Shown here one piece after another: positions 29,947 to 39,004 of a DNA stretch of 64,000 nucleotides. The stretch spans positions 1 through 64,000 of the forward strand of contig CAMDEM010000008.1 of assembly GCA_945896675.1 (NCBI GenBank), read 5' to 3'. Both the position numbers and the translations under genes were made by a program. The notes under the pieces are model-generated. The model saw only the letters and a list, made by a program, of their open reading frames with translations. It searched no databases and was not told where the DNA came from. The stretch is from Cyanobium sp. NIES-981 (GTDB taxonomy: Bacteria; Cyanobacteriota; Cyanobacteriia; PCC-6307; Cyanobiaceae). Within the stretch, counting starts at the first letter, position 1; each line of letters opens with the position of its first letter.

Positions 29947-31755
29947 ATGACTGATGTGCCCGTTTCCAGGATTCGCAATTTCTGCATCATTGCCCACATC
30001 GACCACGGGAAATCCACCCTGGCCGACCGGCTGCTGCAGGAAACCGGCACGGTCGCGGTGCGCGACATGCAGGAGCAGTTCCTCGACAACATGGAGCTGG
30101 AGCGGGAACGGGGCATCACGATCAAGCTCCAGGCGGCCCGGATGGAGTACACCGCCGCCGATGGTGAGAGCTACATCCTCAACCTGATCGATACCCCTGG
30201 CCACGTCGATTTCTCCTACGAGGTGAGTCGTTCGCTGCAGGCCTGTGAAGGGGCTCTCTTGGTGGTGGATGCCAGCCAGGGCGTGGAAGCCCAAACCCTG
30301 GCCAACGTGTATCTCGCGCTTGAAAACGATCTCGAGATCATTCCGGTTCTCAACAAGATCGATCTCCCCGGGGCGGATGCGGATCGGATTAGCGAGGAAA
30401 TCGAGGCGATTATTGGCCTGGATTGCTCCAATGCCATCCACTGCTCGGCCAAAACAGGCCTGGGCGTTCCTGACATTCTTCAGGCGGTCGTGGACCGGGT
30501 GCCACCACCGCCCGACAAGGTGGCCGAGCCCCTCAGGGCCCTGATCTTCGACTCCTACTACGACCCCTACCGGGGTGTGATTGTCTACTTCCGGGTGATT
30601 TCCGGCTCCATCAGCAAGCGCGACAAGGTGCTGTTGATGGCGAGCAAGAAAACCTATGAGCTCGACGAAGTTGGGGTCATGGCGCCCGATCAGCGTCAGG
30701 TGGATTCACTCCATGCCGGGGAGGTGGGTTACCTGGCGGCTTCGATCAAGGCCGTGGCCGATGCCCGGGTGGGCGACACGATCACCTTGGTGAGCAATCC
30801 GGCCACGGAGGCCCTGCCGGGTTACACCGAGGCCAAGCCGATGGTGTTTTGCGGTCTCTTCCCCACCGATGCAGACCAATACCCCGACCTGCGCGAAGCC
30901 CTCGACAAGCTGCAGCTCTCGGATGCGGCCTTGAAATATGAGCCCGAAACCAGCAGTGCCATGGGCTTTGGCTTTCGCTGTGGCTTTTTGGGCCTGCTGC
31001 ACATGGAAATTGTGCAGGAAAGGTTGGAGCGGGAATACAACCTGGATTTGATCGTCACCGCGCCCTCGGTGATCTATCTCGTGAACATGCTCGATGGCGC
31101 CACCTTGATGGTGGACAACCCGGCCACCTTGCCCGACCCCCAGCAGCGCGAATCGATTGAAGAACCCTACGTGAAGCTCGAGATCTATACCCCCAACACC
31201 TACAACGGCGCCTTGATGGAGCTGTGCCAGGAGCGCCGGGGTGAATACATCGACATGAAGTACATCACCACCGATCGGGTCACCCTGCACTACGAGATGC
31301 CCCTGGCCGAAGTGGTGACCGACTTCTTCGATCAGATGAAGAGCCGCACTAAGGGCTATGCCTCGATGGAATACAGCCTGATCGGCTACCGCAAGAACGA
31401 ATTGGTGCGCCTGGATGTGCTGATCAATGCGGAAAAGGCCGATCCCCTCACCACGATTGTGCACCGCGATAAGGCTTACAACGTGGGCAAGGGTTTGGTG
31501 GAGAAACTCAAGGAATTGATCCCGCGCCAGCAATTCAAAATCCCGATCCAAGCATCCATTGGTAGCCGGATCATTGCCTCCGAGAGCATCAGTGCCATCC
31601 GCAAAGACGTGCTCGCGAAGTGCTATGGCGGTGACATCTCCCGTAAGAAAAAACTGCTGCAGAAGCAGGCCAAGGGCAAAAAACGCATGAAGGCGATGGG
31701 CAAGGTGGACGTGCCCCAAGAAGCCTTCATGGCCGTGCTCAAGCTCAACCAGTAG
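29947..31755 (+). CDS. lepA: Elongation factor 4
   Basis: A 602-aa ribosome-associated GTPase. G1 [10 protein letters not shown], switch RERGITIK, G3 DTPGHVDF, G4 NKID and the LepA-specific C-terminal domain ([22 protein letters not shown]) are all present. Full length. ATG at 29947. Confidence 0.98.
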   Translation: MTDVPVSRIRNFCIIAHIDHGKSTLADRLLQETGTVAVRDMQEQFLDNMELERERGITIKLQAARMEYTAADGESYILNLIDTPGHVDFSYEVSRSLQACEGALLVVDASQGVEAQTLANVYLALENDLEIIPVLNKIDLPGADADRISEEIEAIIGLDCSNAIHCSAKTGLGVPDILQAVVDRVPPPPDKVAEPLRALIFDSYYDPYRGVIVYFRVISGSISKRDKVLLMASKKTYELDEVGVMAPDQRQVDSLHAGEVGYLAASIKAVADARVGDTITLVSNPATEALPGYTEAKPMVFCGLFPTDADQYPDLREALDKLQLSDAALKYEPETSSAMGFGFRCGFLGLLHMEIVQERLEREYNLDLIVTAPSVIYLVNMLDGATLMVDNPATLPDPQQRESIEEPYVKLEIYTPNTYNGALMELCQERRGEYIDMKYITTDRVTLHYEMPLAEVVTDFFDQMKSRTKGYASMEYSLIGYRKNELVRLDVLINAEKADPLTTIVHRDKAYNVGKGLVEKLKELIPRQQFKIPIQASIGSRIIASESISAIRKDVLAKCYGGDISRKKKLLQKQAKGKKRMKAMGKVDVPQEAFMAVLKLNQ

Positions 31756-31811
31756 GCAGCTAGTGCACCCGGTGGGAATCCTGGGGAGATGTTCACCCAG
31801 GAGTCCCCCCC

Positions 31812-32279
31812 GTGACCTATCGATTCCCCCGTACTTGCCCCACGGCGGGCGAGGCCGGTTTTGTTTTGCCCTTGGCCCTGGCGGGTTCGCTGGTGCTGTT
31901 GCTCGGCTCACTCTCGGCCTTGGGCACCACCCTCCATGGCCGCCAGCTCCTGGCTAGCGAGCGCAAGGAGCGCATCGAAGCCGACGCCATGGCGTCGGCG
32001 GCCCAGCAAGTTACTGCTGATTTGCAGGGCCAATACAACTGCTTGCTGCCGTTGCCCCTGGACCAGTGGCGGCCTGGCTTGCTGCCTTCCAATTGCCCGG
32101 CCAGCTTGGATCCCAGGTCGCTCAAGACCAGCGATCAATTTCGGACCCAGGTGCGCCTGGTGGATTGGCAGCCGTCCCTATCGGGCGGCGAACTGCGCCT
32201 CCAACCGGTGGGTGGATCCCGGCAGCGGCGCTATGCGATCACGGTGGCTCCCGTTTGGCGCCTGCGGGAGCTGGTGTGA
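31812..32279 (+). CDS. PilX/GspK-like pseudopilin
   Basis: A 155-aa prepilin-like protein starting at GTG 31812. The leader MTYRFPRTCPTAGEAG ends in Gly16, then FVLPLALAGSLVLLLGSLSA as the hydrophobic helix. Position +5 after the cleavage site is Leu, not the usual Glu; absence of Glu5 is the mark of GspK/PilX-type tip-initiating pseudopilins. The C-terminal part is small and beta-rich with one Cys pair. First of four genes joined by TGATG-type overlaps. Confidence 0.72.
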   Translation: MTYRFPRTCPTAGEAGFVLPLALAGSLVLLLGSLSALGTTLHGRQLLASERKERIEADAMASAAQQVTADLQGQYNCLLPLPLDQWRPGLLPSNCPASLDPRSLKTSDQFRTQVRLVDWQPSLSGGELRLQPVGGSRQRRYAITVAPVWRLRELV

Positions 32280-32677
32280 TGTCGTTGGTCGAATTGGTGA
32301 TGGCCACAGGTGTCTTCTTCGCCGCCGGCGCTTGCTCGCTCCAGCTCTGGGCCTCCAGCGCCAGGGCTGCCCAACAGCTTGGCTCCGAGCAGCGACTGCT
32401 TTTACAGATGGATGGGCAGCTGTTGCGGTTGCGGGCCAATTGGCTCCAAGCGGCTTCTATCCCGGCAAAACCGATGCTTTGCCGGGAAGCCACCGAATGG
32501 ATGCTGCAGGATCCGGCGCTCCTGGCACCCCCTGCCGGATTGACCCAACGCCTGGGCCGGTTGGCTGACGGCCAGGGGGTGGCCGTGGCCTTGCGCAGTG
32601 AGGCGGCCAACCTGGAGCGCCGCCGCGTGTTTACACCAGCAGCCCTGGGATTTTGCGATGCCAAGGAGGCGGGCTGA
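32279..32677 (+). CDS. Pseudopilin with almost no leader peptide
   Basis: A 132-aa protein. Translation from the ATG at 32279 begins MSLVELVMATGVFFAAGACS, so the initiator Met sits at the position normally taken by the first residue of the mature pilin and Glu falls at +5. There is no leader or Gly-1 site, although an in-frame GTG immediately before is possible. It either inserts without processing or uses an unusual start. ATG overlaps the preceding TGA; it ends overlapping the next ATG. GspI/PilV-like by size. Confidence 0.7.
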   Translation: MSLVELVMATGVFFAAGACSLQLWASSARAAQQLGSEQRLLLQMDGQLLRLRANWLQAASIPAKPMLCREATEWMLQDPALLAPPAGLTQRLGRLADGQGVAVALRSEAANLERRRVFTPAALGFCDAKEAG

Positions 32678-33207
32678 TGGATCGCGGTTACTCGCTGGCA
32701 GAGCTGCTGGTGGGGGTATCTGTCTTGGGTTTGCTTGCGGTTTTGGCCTTGAACTCCGGGGGCGAGGCAGTCGCGCGCCAGCGGCTAGAGGCCTCCGCCC
32801 GCAGCCTGGGGCAGGGGATCGAGAGGGCCCGCCGGGAAGCGACCCGGCGCGGCCAGCCCTGTGGGCTGACCTTGGGGCTGCGCGGTTGGCAGGCCCCCAA
32901 CGGTGGGGAGTTGGCGAGTTGCACGGGCAGCCAAGAGCCTGGCCCCAACGCCAGCGGGAACTCCTGGCTGGAGGCCTCGGATCTGGCTGATTTTGAGCTG
33001 ACCCACAATCTGCCCGCCGTTATTCGCTTCACCAGCACCGGGTTGGTTCTTGATGGCGGCACGGTGGTGCTCGGGGCCCGGGGCACTGCCCTGCGGCGCT
33101 GTTTGGTGATGGCCCTGCCCTTGGGAGTCGTGCGGATAGGGCGTTACCGGGGCATGCCAAGCCAGGGCCCCAACAGCAGCCTCTGTGAGGTGGATGGCTC
33201 CCTGTGA
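32677..33207 (+). CDS. GspH/FimT-like pseudopilin
   Basis: A 176-aa prepilin with a very short leader MDRG, cleaved after Gly4, then YSLAELLVGVSVLGLLAVLA with Glu at +5. The remainder (about 140 residues) is GspH/FimT-like: RQRLEASARSLGQGIERARREATRRGQP, a typical N-terminal helix continuation, followed by beta strands. Third gene of the overlapping operon. Confidence 0.8.
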   Translation: MDRGYSLAELLVGVSVLGLLAVLALNSGGEAVARQRLEASARSLGQGIERARREATRRGQPCGLTLGLRGWQAPNGGELASCTGSQEPGPNASGNSWLEASDLADFELTHNLPAVIRFTSTGLVLDGGTVVLGARGTALRRCLVMALPLGVVRIGRYRGMPSQGPNSSLCEVDGSL

Positions 33208-33890
33208 TGGCAGTCAAGGTTGCCTGGAGACGGGATCGGCGGCGGCGGCCCGGGGGCTTTTCGCTGGTCGAGTTGTTGCTGGCTTTGGGGCTGGGTTTGG
33301 TGCTCAGCGGGGTGATGCTGCAATCCCTGCTCGCCGACGGGCAGACCAGCCTGCGGCTGAGTCGCTTGGTGCGAGAAAAGGACAACCAGCGGCGCACCCT
33401 GGCCCTGGTGCAATTGGATCTTCAGAGGGCTTTGGCTGTTAGTACCAACCCCGCCGCGGAGAGCGGCGCCTGCCCTTTGGCGGGGCGGCTTCCCGTGCTC
33501 CATCTGCGCACCCAATCCGGTGCCATCACCTATTCCGTGGGTGCAGCACCCAGTGGTATTTGGCGGGGGGAGGTGCTGATGCGCTGCGGCCCAGCCTTTG
33601 GCCTGGATGGGGCCACCAATTGGGCCAGTGCAGCCCAAAACCGGGTGGTGATTGATGGCTTGGCCCCAGCTCCTGCCACCTGGCTGGGTTGCCGAGCCCT
33701 GCTGGGGATTGAACCTTCAGCCGCGGTGGATTTGGCCCAGTCGTCCCGGAAGGCCTTCTCAGCCTGCCTGGATCCAGGTACGGGCTTGGTGGGGTTGCGA
33801 TTGGCCCAGCACTTTGGGAAGGGGCCTAACCGTCACCAGCGGATTGAAAGTGTGCAGCTGGTGGCTCCGGCTGAGGGCGCAGGGCCCTAG
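33207..33890 (+). CDS. GspJ/PilW-like pseudopilin
   Basis: A 227-aa prepilin. Basic leader of 17 residues ending RRPGG, cleaved before FSLVELLLALGLGLVLSGVM (Glu at +5). The long C-terminal domain has two Cys pairs and PilW/GspJ-like spacing (RLVREKDNQRRTLALVQLDLQRAL). Last gene of the plus-strand operon; it converges on the response regulator gene with a 33-nt gap. ATG at 33207 overlaps the preceding TGA. Confidence 0.8.
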   Translation: MAVKVAWRRDRRRRPGGFSLVELLLALGLGLVLSGVMLQSLLADGQTSLRLSRLVREKDNQRRTLALVQLDLQRALAVSTNPAAESGACPLAGRLPVLHLRTQSGAITYSVGAAPSGIWRGEVLMRCGPAFGLDGATNWASAAQNRVVIDGLAPAPATWLGCRALLGIEPSAAVDLAQSSRKAFSACLDPGTGLVGLRLAQHFGKGPNRHQRIESVQLVAPAEGAGP

Positions 33891-33923
33891 CGCCCAGGGT
33901 TTTTGGGGCCTTGGCTTGGCCCC

Positions 33924-34634
33924 TCAAGCCTCCTGCCGCACCATGAAGCCCACACCGCGCACGGTGTGGATCAGTTTGGGTAAGTGGGGGGCCTCGATTT
34001 TTTGGCGTAGGTAGCGGATGTAGACATCCAGGAGGTTGTCGTCGCCAAAGAAGTCGTCTCCCCAGACGCCATGGAGGATGTCGGAACGGGCATGCACTTT
34101 GTTGGGGGATTGCATCAGGAAGACCAGCAGCTGATATTCCTTATTGGAGAGTTGGATGGCTTGGCCGGCTCGCTCTACATCGTGGCTGGCCAGGTTGATG
34201 CTGAGATCACCAACATGAAGGTGGTCGGGGTCGTTGCCTTCGGCACCGGCTGGCATGGCCCGACGGTGGAGGGCCCGCAGGCGGGCAAGCAGTTCTTCGA
34301 TGGAAAATGGCTTGATCAGGTAGTCGTCGGCCCCCGCATCGAGCGCCTCCACCTTGTCTTTGATGGCGTCATGGGCGGTGAGCATCAGGATGGGGATCGC
34401 CAAGCCTGTGGCCCGAACCCGGCGGCAAATCTCGAGGCCACTGAAATCCGGCAGATTCCAATCCAGGAGTATTAGGTCTGGGGCGGGAGTGCTGCGGATC
34501 GCAATCAGGCCACTGGTGCCATCGTTGGCAGTGCTGACGGCATAGCCCTCCAGTTCGAGTTCTCCTTGGAGCAGGCTGGTGATGAGGGGTTCATCATCAA
34601 CAACCAGGATGTGTAGCGGATTGGGGTTACTCAT
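33924..34634 (-). CDS. OmpR-family response regulator of the pilin-linked two-component system
   Basis: A 236-aa regulator with receiver domain (D13/D14, phospho-acceptor D58 in LILLDWNLPDFSG, Lys in DDYLIKPFS) and a complete winged-helix DNA-binding domain (LSNKEYQLLVFLMQSPNKVH, LDVYIRYLRQKI, IHTVRGVGFMV). It resembles RppA-type cyanobacterial regulators. ATG at 34634 overlaps the kinase TGA (ATGA), so the pair is translationally coupled. As last gene after the pilin series it could control pilin expression. Confidence 0.92.
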   Translation of the reverse strand: MSNPNPLHILVVDDEPLITSLLQGELELEGYAVSTANDGTSGLIAIRSTPAPDLILLDWNLPDFSGLEICRRVRATGLAIPILMLTAHDAIKDKVEALDAGADDYLIKPFSIEELLARLRALHRRAMPAGAEGNDPDHLHVGDLSINLASHDVERAGQAIQLSNKEYQLLVFLMQSPNKVHARSDILHGVWGDDFFGDDNLLDVYIRYLRQKIEAPHLPKLIHTVRGVGFMVRQEA

Positions 34635-36079
34635 GCTGGAACTTGGGGCGGATCCGCCCGCCAATGGAGGCTGAAGCAGCTGCCTTGGCCCGGGCTACTT
34701 TCCACTTGGATCGCCGCCCCCATGGCTTCCACCAGGAGCTGAACCACCGAGAGCCCCAGGCCTGAACCGGCTTGGCGATGGCTGCTGGAGCCCCGGTAGA
34801 AGCGCTCAAAAATATGGGGAAGTTCGTCGGGAAGGATGCCATCCCCGTGGTCTTTGACTTGAATTGTGGAGCCGGCCAAGGTATGCAACAGACCTACTTC
34901 GATGGGGGAATCCTTGGGGGAATATTTATCGGCATTTTCGATCAGATTGAGCAGCACTTGTTTGAGTTGGTCGGGGCAGGCCAGGATCTGACGATGACCG
35001 TGGCCCCTTGGCCAATGGTGCTCCAAGGCAATGGGTCTGGCTAGGGCCTGGCTGCTTTGGTCGACCAACTCCTGCAACAAGGGCAAGGGATCGATGCGTT
35101 GCCGTACCAATTCAAGGCGGCTGCAGTCACTGCGCGACAGGGTGAGCAAATCGCCAAGGAGGCGTTTCATGCGATCGGTTTCATCCGCGGCAATGCCGAG
35201 ATCGTTCCGTTGGGTGGGGGTGAGGTTGCCATCGCGCCGCAGGGTGCGCTGCAGATAGCCGGAGATGATGGTGAGGGGAGTGCGCAATTCATGGGAGACA
35301 CTGCCCACAAATTCCTGTTGTTGCCGCCAAGCATGGGCCAATCGGGCCATTAGGGCGTTGTAGGCCGTTGCCAATTCCGCCACTTCGAGGGGGGGATCGT
35401 TGAGCAGGATTTGGCTTTGGGGAAGGGTTTCGGAGTTCACATCTGCCGCCGCTGCCCCAAGTTGTCGCAGGGGTTTGACAATCCGCTTCACCAGCAGGGA
35501 TGTGACCTGAAGACTCAACAGCAGGGCCCCTCCCCAGGTAACAGCGAGCAGGAAGACCTGTTGGTTAATGGCCCGGCTAAAGGCCGTGATGTTTTGGGCT
35601 ACTCCAACTTTGAGTCCGGGAATGGGTGTGTTTTGCCTAAGGGATAGAACCGTGGTTCCATCGCGCATTTCGGTTTCCCGCGGCACCGTAGTGGCCGACG
35701 GGTTGTGGCGGCCCAGTAATTCCCAGATCACTTCAGGGGGCACGGAGCCTTCGGAATGGCTGGGGAGCAGGTCGGTGCCATCGGCCAGCTCCAGCCAAAC
35801 CGTGTGTTTCCAATTGGTTTGCCGCTCCCGGGCTTGAAGCAGCCGCCGGTTTCGCTCCAGGGTTGGCAAGGCGATCAAGGCCTTGGCTTCACCGGTGATC
35901 GAACGGTTGATGCTGGCGCTATCGGCTTCTAAGTCATGAACGAGGTTTTGGCGGGTGACCCATAGGGTCCCGAGGCTGGCGATGCTGAAGCCGAGCAGGA
36001 GCACCAGGCCGGTAGCCAGTTTCAGCTGCCCCTCGATGCTGCCTAGCAGGTGTTGCCGCCATGAGGAACGCTGCTTCAT
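34631..36079 (-). CDS. Membrane sensor histidine kinase linked to the pilin operon
   Basis: A 482-aa kinase. TM1 about residues 18-42, a periplasmic sensor region of about 130 residues, TM2 about 174-200, HAMP (VKRIVKPLRQLGAAAADVN), dimerisation/phosphoacceptor domain with H263 in SVSHELRTPLTIISGY, then ATP-binding N box (NLIENADKYS), G1 (DHGDGI), F box and G2 (GSGLGLSVVQ). Starts at ATG 36079, only 14 nt after the stop of the VWA-domain prepilin, and overlaps its regulator. The stimulus is unknown; the position suggests it monitors the pilus or the envelope. Confidence 0.92.
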   Translation of the reverse strand: MKQRSSWRQHLLGSIEGQLKLATGLVLLLGFSIASLGTLWVTRQNLVHDLEADSASINRSITGEAKALIALPTLERNRRLLQARERQTNWKHTVWLELADGTDLLPSHSEGSVPPEVIWELLGRHNPSATTVPRETEMRDGTTVLSLRQNTPIPGLKVGVAQNITAFSRAINQQVFLLAVTWGGALLLSLQVTSLLVKRIVKPLRQLGAAAADVNSETLPQSQILLNDPPLEVAELATAYNALMARLAHAWRQQQEFVGSVSHELRTPLTIISGYLQRTLRRDGNLTPTQRNDLGIAADETDRMKRLLGDLLTLSRSDCSRLELVRQRIDPLPLLQELVDQSSQALARPIALEHHWPRGHGHRQILACPDQLKQVLLNLIENADKYSPKDSPIEVGLLHTLAGSTIQVKDHGDGILPDELPHIFERFYRGSSSHRQAGSGLGLSVVQLLVEAMGAAIQVESSPGQGSCFSLHWRADPPQVPA

Positions 36080-36093
36080 CCTCGGACCATGAC

Positions 36094-37692
36094 CTAGGTC
36101 CCGGCTGTGTAGGCCTGGTTAACCATTTTATAGGTGCCGCTGGCGCTATCGCTGATCAGCTTTAGCCAGGGAGAGTCTTGGCCAATCGACACGGTGTTGA
36201 CAATCAGTTTGATACTGCGGCCATTGTTGATGCCGAGGTAGGTATTGGCCGTGGGTTGGAAATCAGCCGACGACCACGCGTTGCCATTGCGATCATTGTT
36301 GGGATCGCCATCGGTCATGAAGTAGATCGACTTGGCGCTGGAATTGGCAAAGGCTTTGTCAAGGGTGAGCCAGGGGGATGTACCACCCCAGCGCTTCACA
36401 TCACCGGAAGAGAGGGAATTCACAAAGGCCAGGGCACTGGCGCGATTGGTTTCGGTAAGTTCCGCCATTTTCCCGCTGTTCCAGGTCCGGTGGTTGAGAT
36501 AGCCAGCGGAGCTAAAGGCCTGCAGACTGATGCGCGCCGAGCTGGGCAAGGACATCAGCAAATTGCGCAATTCGTTTTGCAGCGACTCCATCCGGGTGAC
36601 CAGGCAATTTCGCTTGCTGGAGGTATAGGAGGAGCCATCGTAATAGACTCTAGAAGTGCTATTTGTGGTGCTCCCCCAGGTAATGCAGGAACTCATGGAG
36701 CCTGATCCGTCGACAATCAGCTGAATGGCATCACTGGTGACTGGAATGCCGTAAAAGCTGCAGATGGATCCGGTGCAGCCCGATAGACTGGTGGGTTGAT
36801 TTGTCGATGTGGTATCCCCATTCATCACGTCGTAATAGGCGTCATCTCGGGCAACTTTGTCGGCCCTGGCATAGGCCATCATGTCAAGGTTGACGGTGGC
36901 ATCACTGGTGCCTCCAGGTAGTTGCAGGAAGCTGTAGTTGACTGAATCTGTTGGATCCGTGGGGTCCACCAGTTTGAGCATTTTGCGGATCGAGTCGGTC
37001 TGAATGGCCAGGGCGGGCTGGAGGAAGGTGCTGGGTTTGCTGCGGTTGTTTGTATCAAGCGATGTATCAACGGCCACTACAATTTCCGCCAGGGTCATGT
37101 CTTTTCCTTGGCTGTTTTTTGGCCGAATGCAGGGGCCAGGGGTTTTGGTGCAAGGAATCTTGCCGATATTTTCCAGAATTGTGGCCAACGTGGGCTGTTC
37201 GGTTTCGTAGCGCCCATCGGTATTGAGGGGGGCGCCACAGCGAACCAGGGCGTAATCATTGCCGTTTTGAGAGAGGCCCAGCCCGTAGATCACCGGGGTA
37301 TTGAGCTCCGCCATCTTGAGGCCAAACACGGGGTTGAAGACCCCATTACTCGCCAGTGCCTTGCAATTAGTAATGCTTTCCGCGTATTCCGGGTGATTGG
37401 CATCGTTGAGGTTGGTGTAGTCGCGCTCGCTATCGTGGCTGCCCCCCTTCACCACAATGTAAAGACTGCGTTGCACTTCAGATCGCAGCAGGCGCATGCC
37501 GCTGGTGGCGCTCGAGCGCAGGCTGGAGAGATTGCCGCTGTGATTCATCGACGAACTGATCGTGCGCAGGGCCATGGCTCCGCCCGTAATCAAAACTGCC
37601 CCGGCGGCGGCCGACACCAGCGTCTCCGTCAGGGTGAAGCCCCGACTCCCCTGGGGGGCTCGATAGCGCTGGGTTGGGGTCGGGCGTTTCAC
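36094..37692 (-). CDS. Prepilin with C-terminal von Willebrand A domain (putative tip adhesin)
   Basis: A 532-aa prepilin. The leader ends SRG (Gly18), then FTLTETLVSAAAGAVLITGG with Glu at +5, as in type IV pilins and PilW-like minor pilins. Residues about 50-315 are a pilin body plus an insert with several Cys. Residues about 320-530 form a VWA domain with full MIDAS: D328-G-S330-G-S332, T438 in RWGGTSPW and D461 in YFMTDGDPN. VWA domains with MIDAS bind ligands through a divalent metal. The fusion parallels PilY1 and modular VWA pilins of other bacteria. It follows the smaller prepilins and precedes the kinase by 14 nt. Confidence 0.88.
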   Translation of the reverse strand: MKRPTPTQRYRAPQGSRGFTLTETLVSAAAGAVLITGGAMALRTISSSMNHSGNLSSLRSSATSGMRLLRSEVQRSLYIVVKGGSHDSERDYTNLNDANHPEYAESITNCKALASNGVFNPVFGLKMAELNTPVIYGLGLSQNGNDYALVRCGAPLNTDGRYETEQPTLATILENIGKIPCTKTPGPCIRPKNSQGKDMTLAEIVVAVDTSLDTNNRSKPSTFLQPALAIQTDSIRKMLKLVDPTDPTDSVNYSFLQLPGGTSDATVNLDMMAYARADKVARDDAYYDVMNGDTTSTNQPTSLSGCTGSICSFYGIPVTSDAIQLIVDGSGSMSSCITWGSTTNSTSRVYYDGSSYTSSKRNCLVTRMESLQNELRNLLMSLPSSARISLQAFSSAGYLNHRTWNSGKMAELTETNRASALAFVNSLSSGDVKRWGGTSPWLTLDKAFANSSAKSIYFMTDGDPNNDRNGNAWSSADFQPTANTYLGINNGRSIKLIVNTVSIGQDSPWLKLISDSASGTYKMVNQAYTAGT

Positions 37693-37827
37693 GGGAGGAT
37701 GGGAGGCTGAATGGTTGGGTTGAATTGCGGGTCTTGGGGCAGGTCTTTTGGCTTGGTTTTAGTATGACTTGTTGTCATCGATCTTTCAACAAAGAGTTGC
37801 TTCGATCTCGCTGAGAGTTGGCTGAGT

Positions 37828-38478
37828 TCATTGGTTTCGGTTGCAGCTTCCTTGCCCAAATGTGGTGCCCAGCCATGTCCCCCTGATCAGGGTTCCTGTC
37901 ATCGGCTCAAGCTTCAGGCAGCGTTCAAATCCCTTGGCCTCAGAATGCATCGATGTAGAGCGGATGCGAATGATCAAAGGTGTGGTGCTCACGCTGGCAT
38001 CTGGGGCTGTCACGCCTCCAATGGTGGTCATCGAGATGCTGGTGGGAGAAATCAAGAGGCGGATGTCATTGGCTTGATTTGGGCTAAGGGTTTGTTTGAT
38101 GTTCACGAGCCGTAAGTCTGTGAGGTTCATGGTCAGGTTGCTTCCGCCTGATCGACCCATGGATGTGGGTTTTGGGCAGTTGCTACCTGCCCCTTGGGTG
38201 TCAATTTGAAGGCTTTCCAGGGCCGATGGTTTGATTTCTGTTTCGCTGCCTGCGCCAAGGGGAAACTCAATGGTGCAGGCATCCTGGCGGCTGATCATGC
38301 TCGCCTTCATTTGGTTGATACCAGCTTCCAGTCGACTGGTGTAGGCATCCACTTGGGATTGCTTAAAGCGCTGTTGTAGCTGCGGAACGGCGGCCATGGC
38401 CAGAATCAAGCCAATCACAATGGTGGCGAGGAGCTCAATCAGCGAGAATCCTGAATCGGGGGAATGGTCTTGCTTCAT
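37828..38478 (-). CDS. Minor prepilin
   Basis: A 216-aa prepilin: leader MKQDHSPDSG, cleavage after Gly10, then FSLIELLATIVIGLILAMAA with Glu at +5 and a PilA-like helix continuation (PQLQQRFKQSQVDAYTSRLE). The C-terminal head has four Cys. ATG at 38478 overlaps the upstream TGA (ATGA), so a GTG three codons earlier is less likely. A 135-nt gap separates it from the VWA prepilin. Confidence 0.85.
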   Translation of the reverse strand: MKQDHSPDSGFSLIELLATIVIGLILAMAAVPQLQQRFKQSQVDAYTSRLEAGINQMKASMISRQDACTIEFPLGAGSETEIKPSALESLQIDTQGAGSNCPKPTSMGRSGGSNLTMNLTDLRLVNIKQTLSPNQANDIRLLISPTSISMTTIGGVTAPDASVSTTPLIIRIRSTSMHSEAKGFERCLKLEPMTGTLIRGTWLGTTFGQGSCNRNQ

Positions 38479-39002
38479 GTTGGGCACTCGGTCAGAAAAC
38501 TGGGGTTAATTTCAAGCACGCGCTTTTCAATGCCGGTGCCAATGCCGGTAGTTGCTCCGTTTGTTTCAGGGCTACTGCCCATGCCGGTAGCCTCTGGAAT
38601 TTCAAAGCTATAGGTAATGGTGAGGATGGTTGGTTCGGTGCTGTCAAGGTTTCGCTGCCAGGTTCGATCGGTTGATACAGGATTAAGGTCCTCAACCTTT
38701 GTTTTGAGATAGGTCGATCCCCCGCTTGATCTGCAGCCATTGAGGTCACCGCTCAGGCTTGAATCGATGCCCTGGATAATTTCAATGTCATTGAGAATTT
38801 CCGATTCGAGTGTTGTCCTGCTGGCTCCTTGCCTTGTGCCTGCCATGCCCAGTAGCAAGGCTTTATTGGCACTGAGAAGCATGATGAAGAGGATGATTGC
38901 TGCAATCAGTACCTCCACCAGGCTGAATCCCGATTCTGGATTCACCTTTCTTGGGTATAATCTTCTTAGGCACAGCCTTCTTGCATAGAGCTGGTCGTTC
39001 AT
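38475..39002 (-). CDS. PilV/GspI-like minor prepilin
   Basis: A 175-aa prepilin. The leader of 25 residues ends NPESG, then FSLVEVLIAAIILFIMLLSA with Glu at +5; the VLIAA form is typical of PilV/GspI-type minor pilins. A Cys pair lies in the head domain (GCRSSGG and terminal ECPT). Starts 2 nt after the stop of the PilX-like gene and overlaps the next gene by four bases. Confidence 0.83.
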   Translation of the reverse strand: MNDQLYARRLCLRRLYPRKVNPESGFSLVEVLIAAIILFIMLLSANKALLLGMAGTRQGASRTTLESEILNDIEIIQGIDSSLSGDLNGCRSSGGSTYLKTKVEDLNPVSTDRTWQRNLDSTEPTILTITYSFEIPEATGMGSSPETNGATTGIGTGIEKRVLEINPSFLTECPT

Positions 39003-39004
39003 GG

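Noticed and set aside
30706..31911. 401-aa open frame antisense to lepA
   Set aside because: lepA is certain and the antisense product has only shadow composition.
33905..33923. GGGGCC/GGCCCC hairpin between the convergent pilin and regulator genes
   Set aside because: Only 6 bp, with no T tract on the correct side for either strand; not convincing as a terminator.
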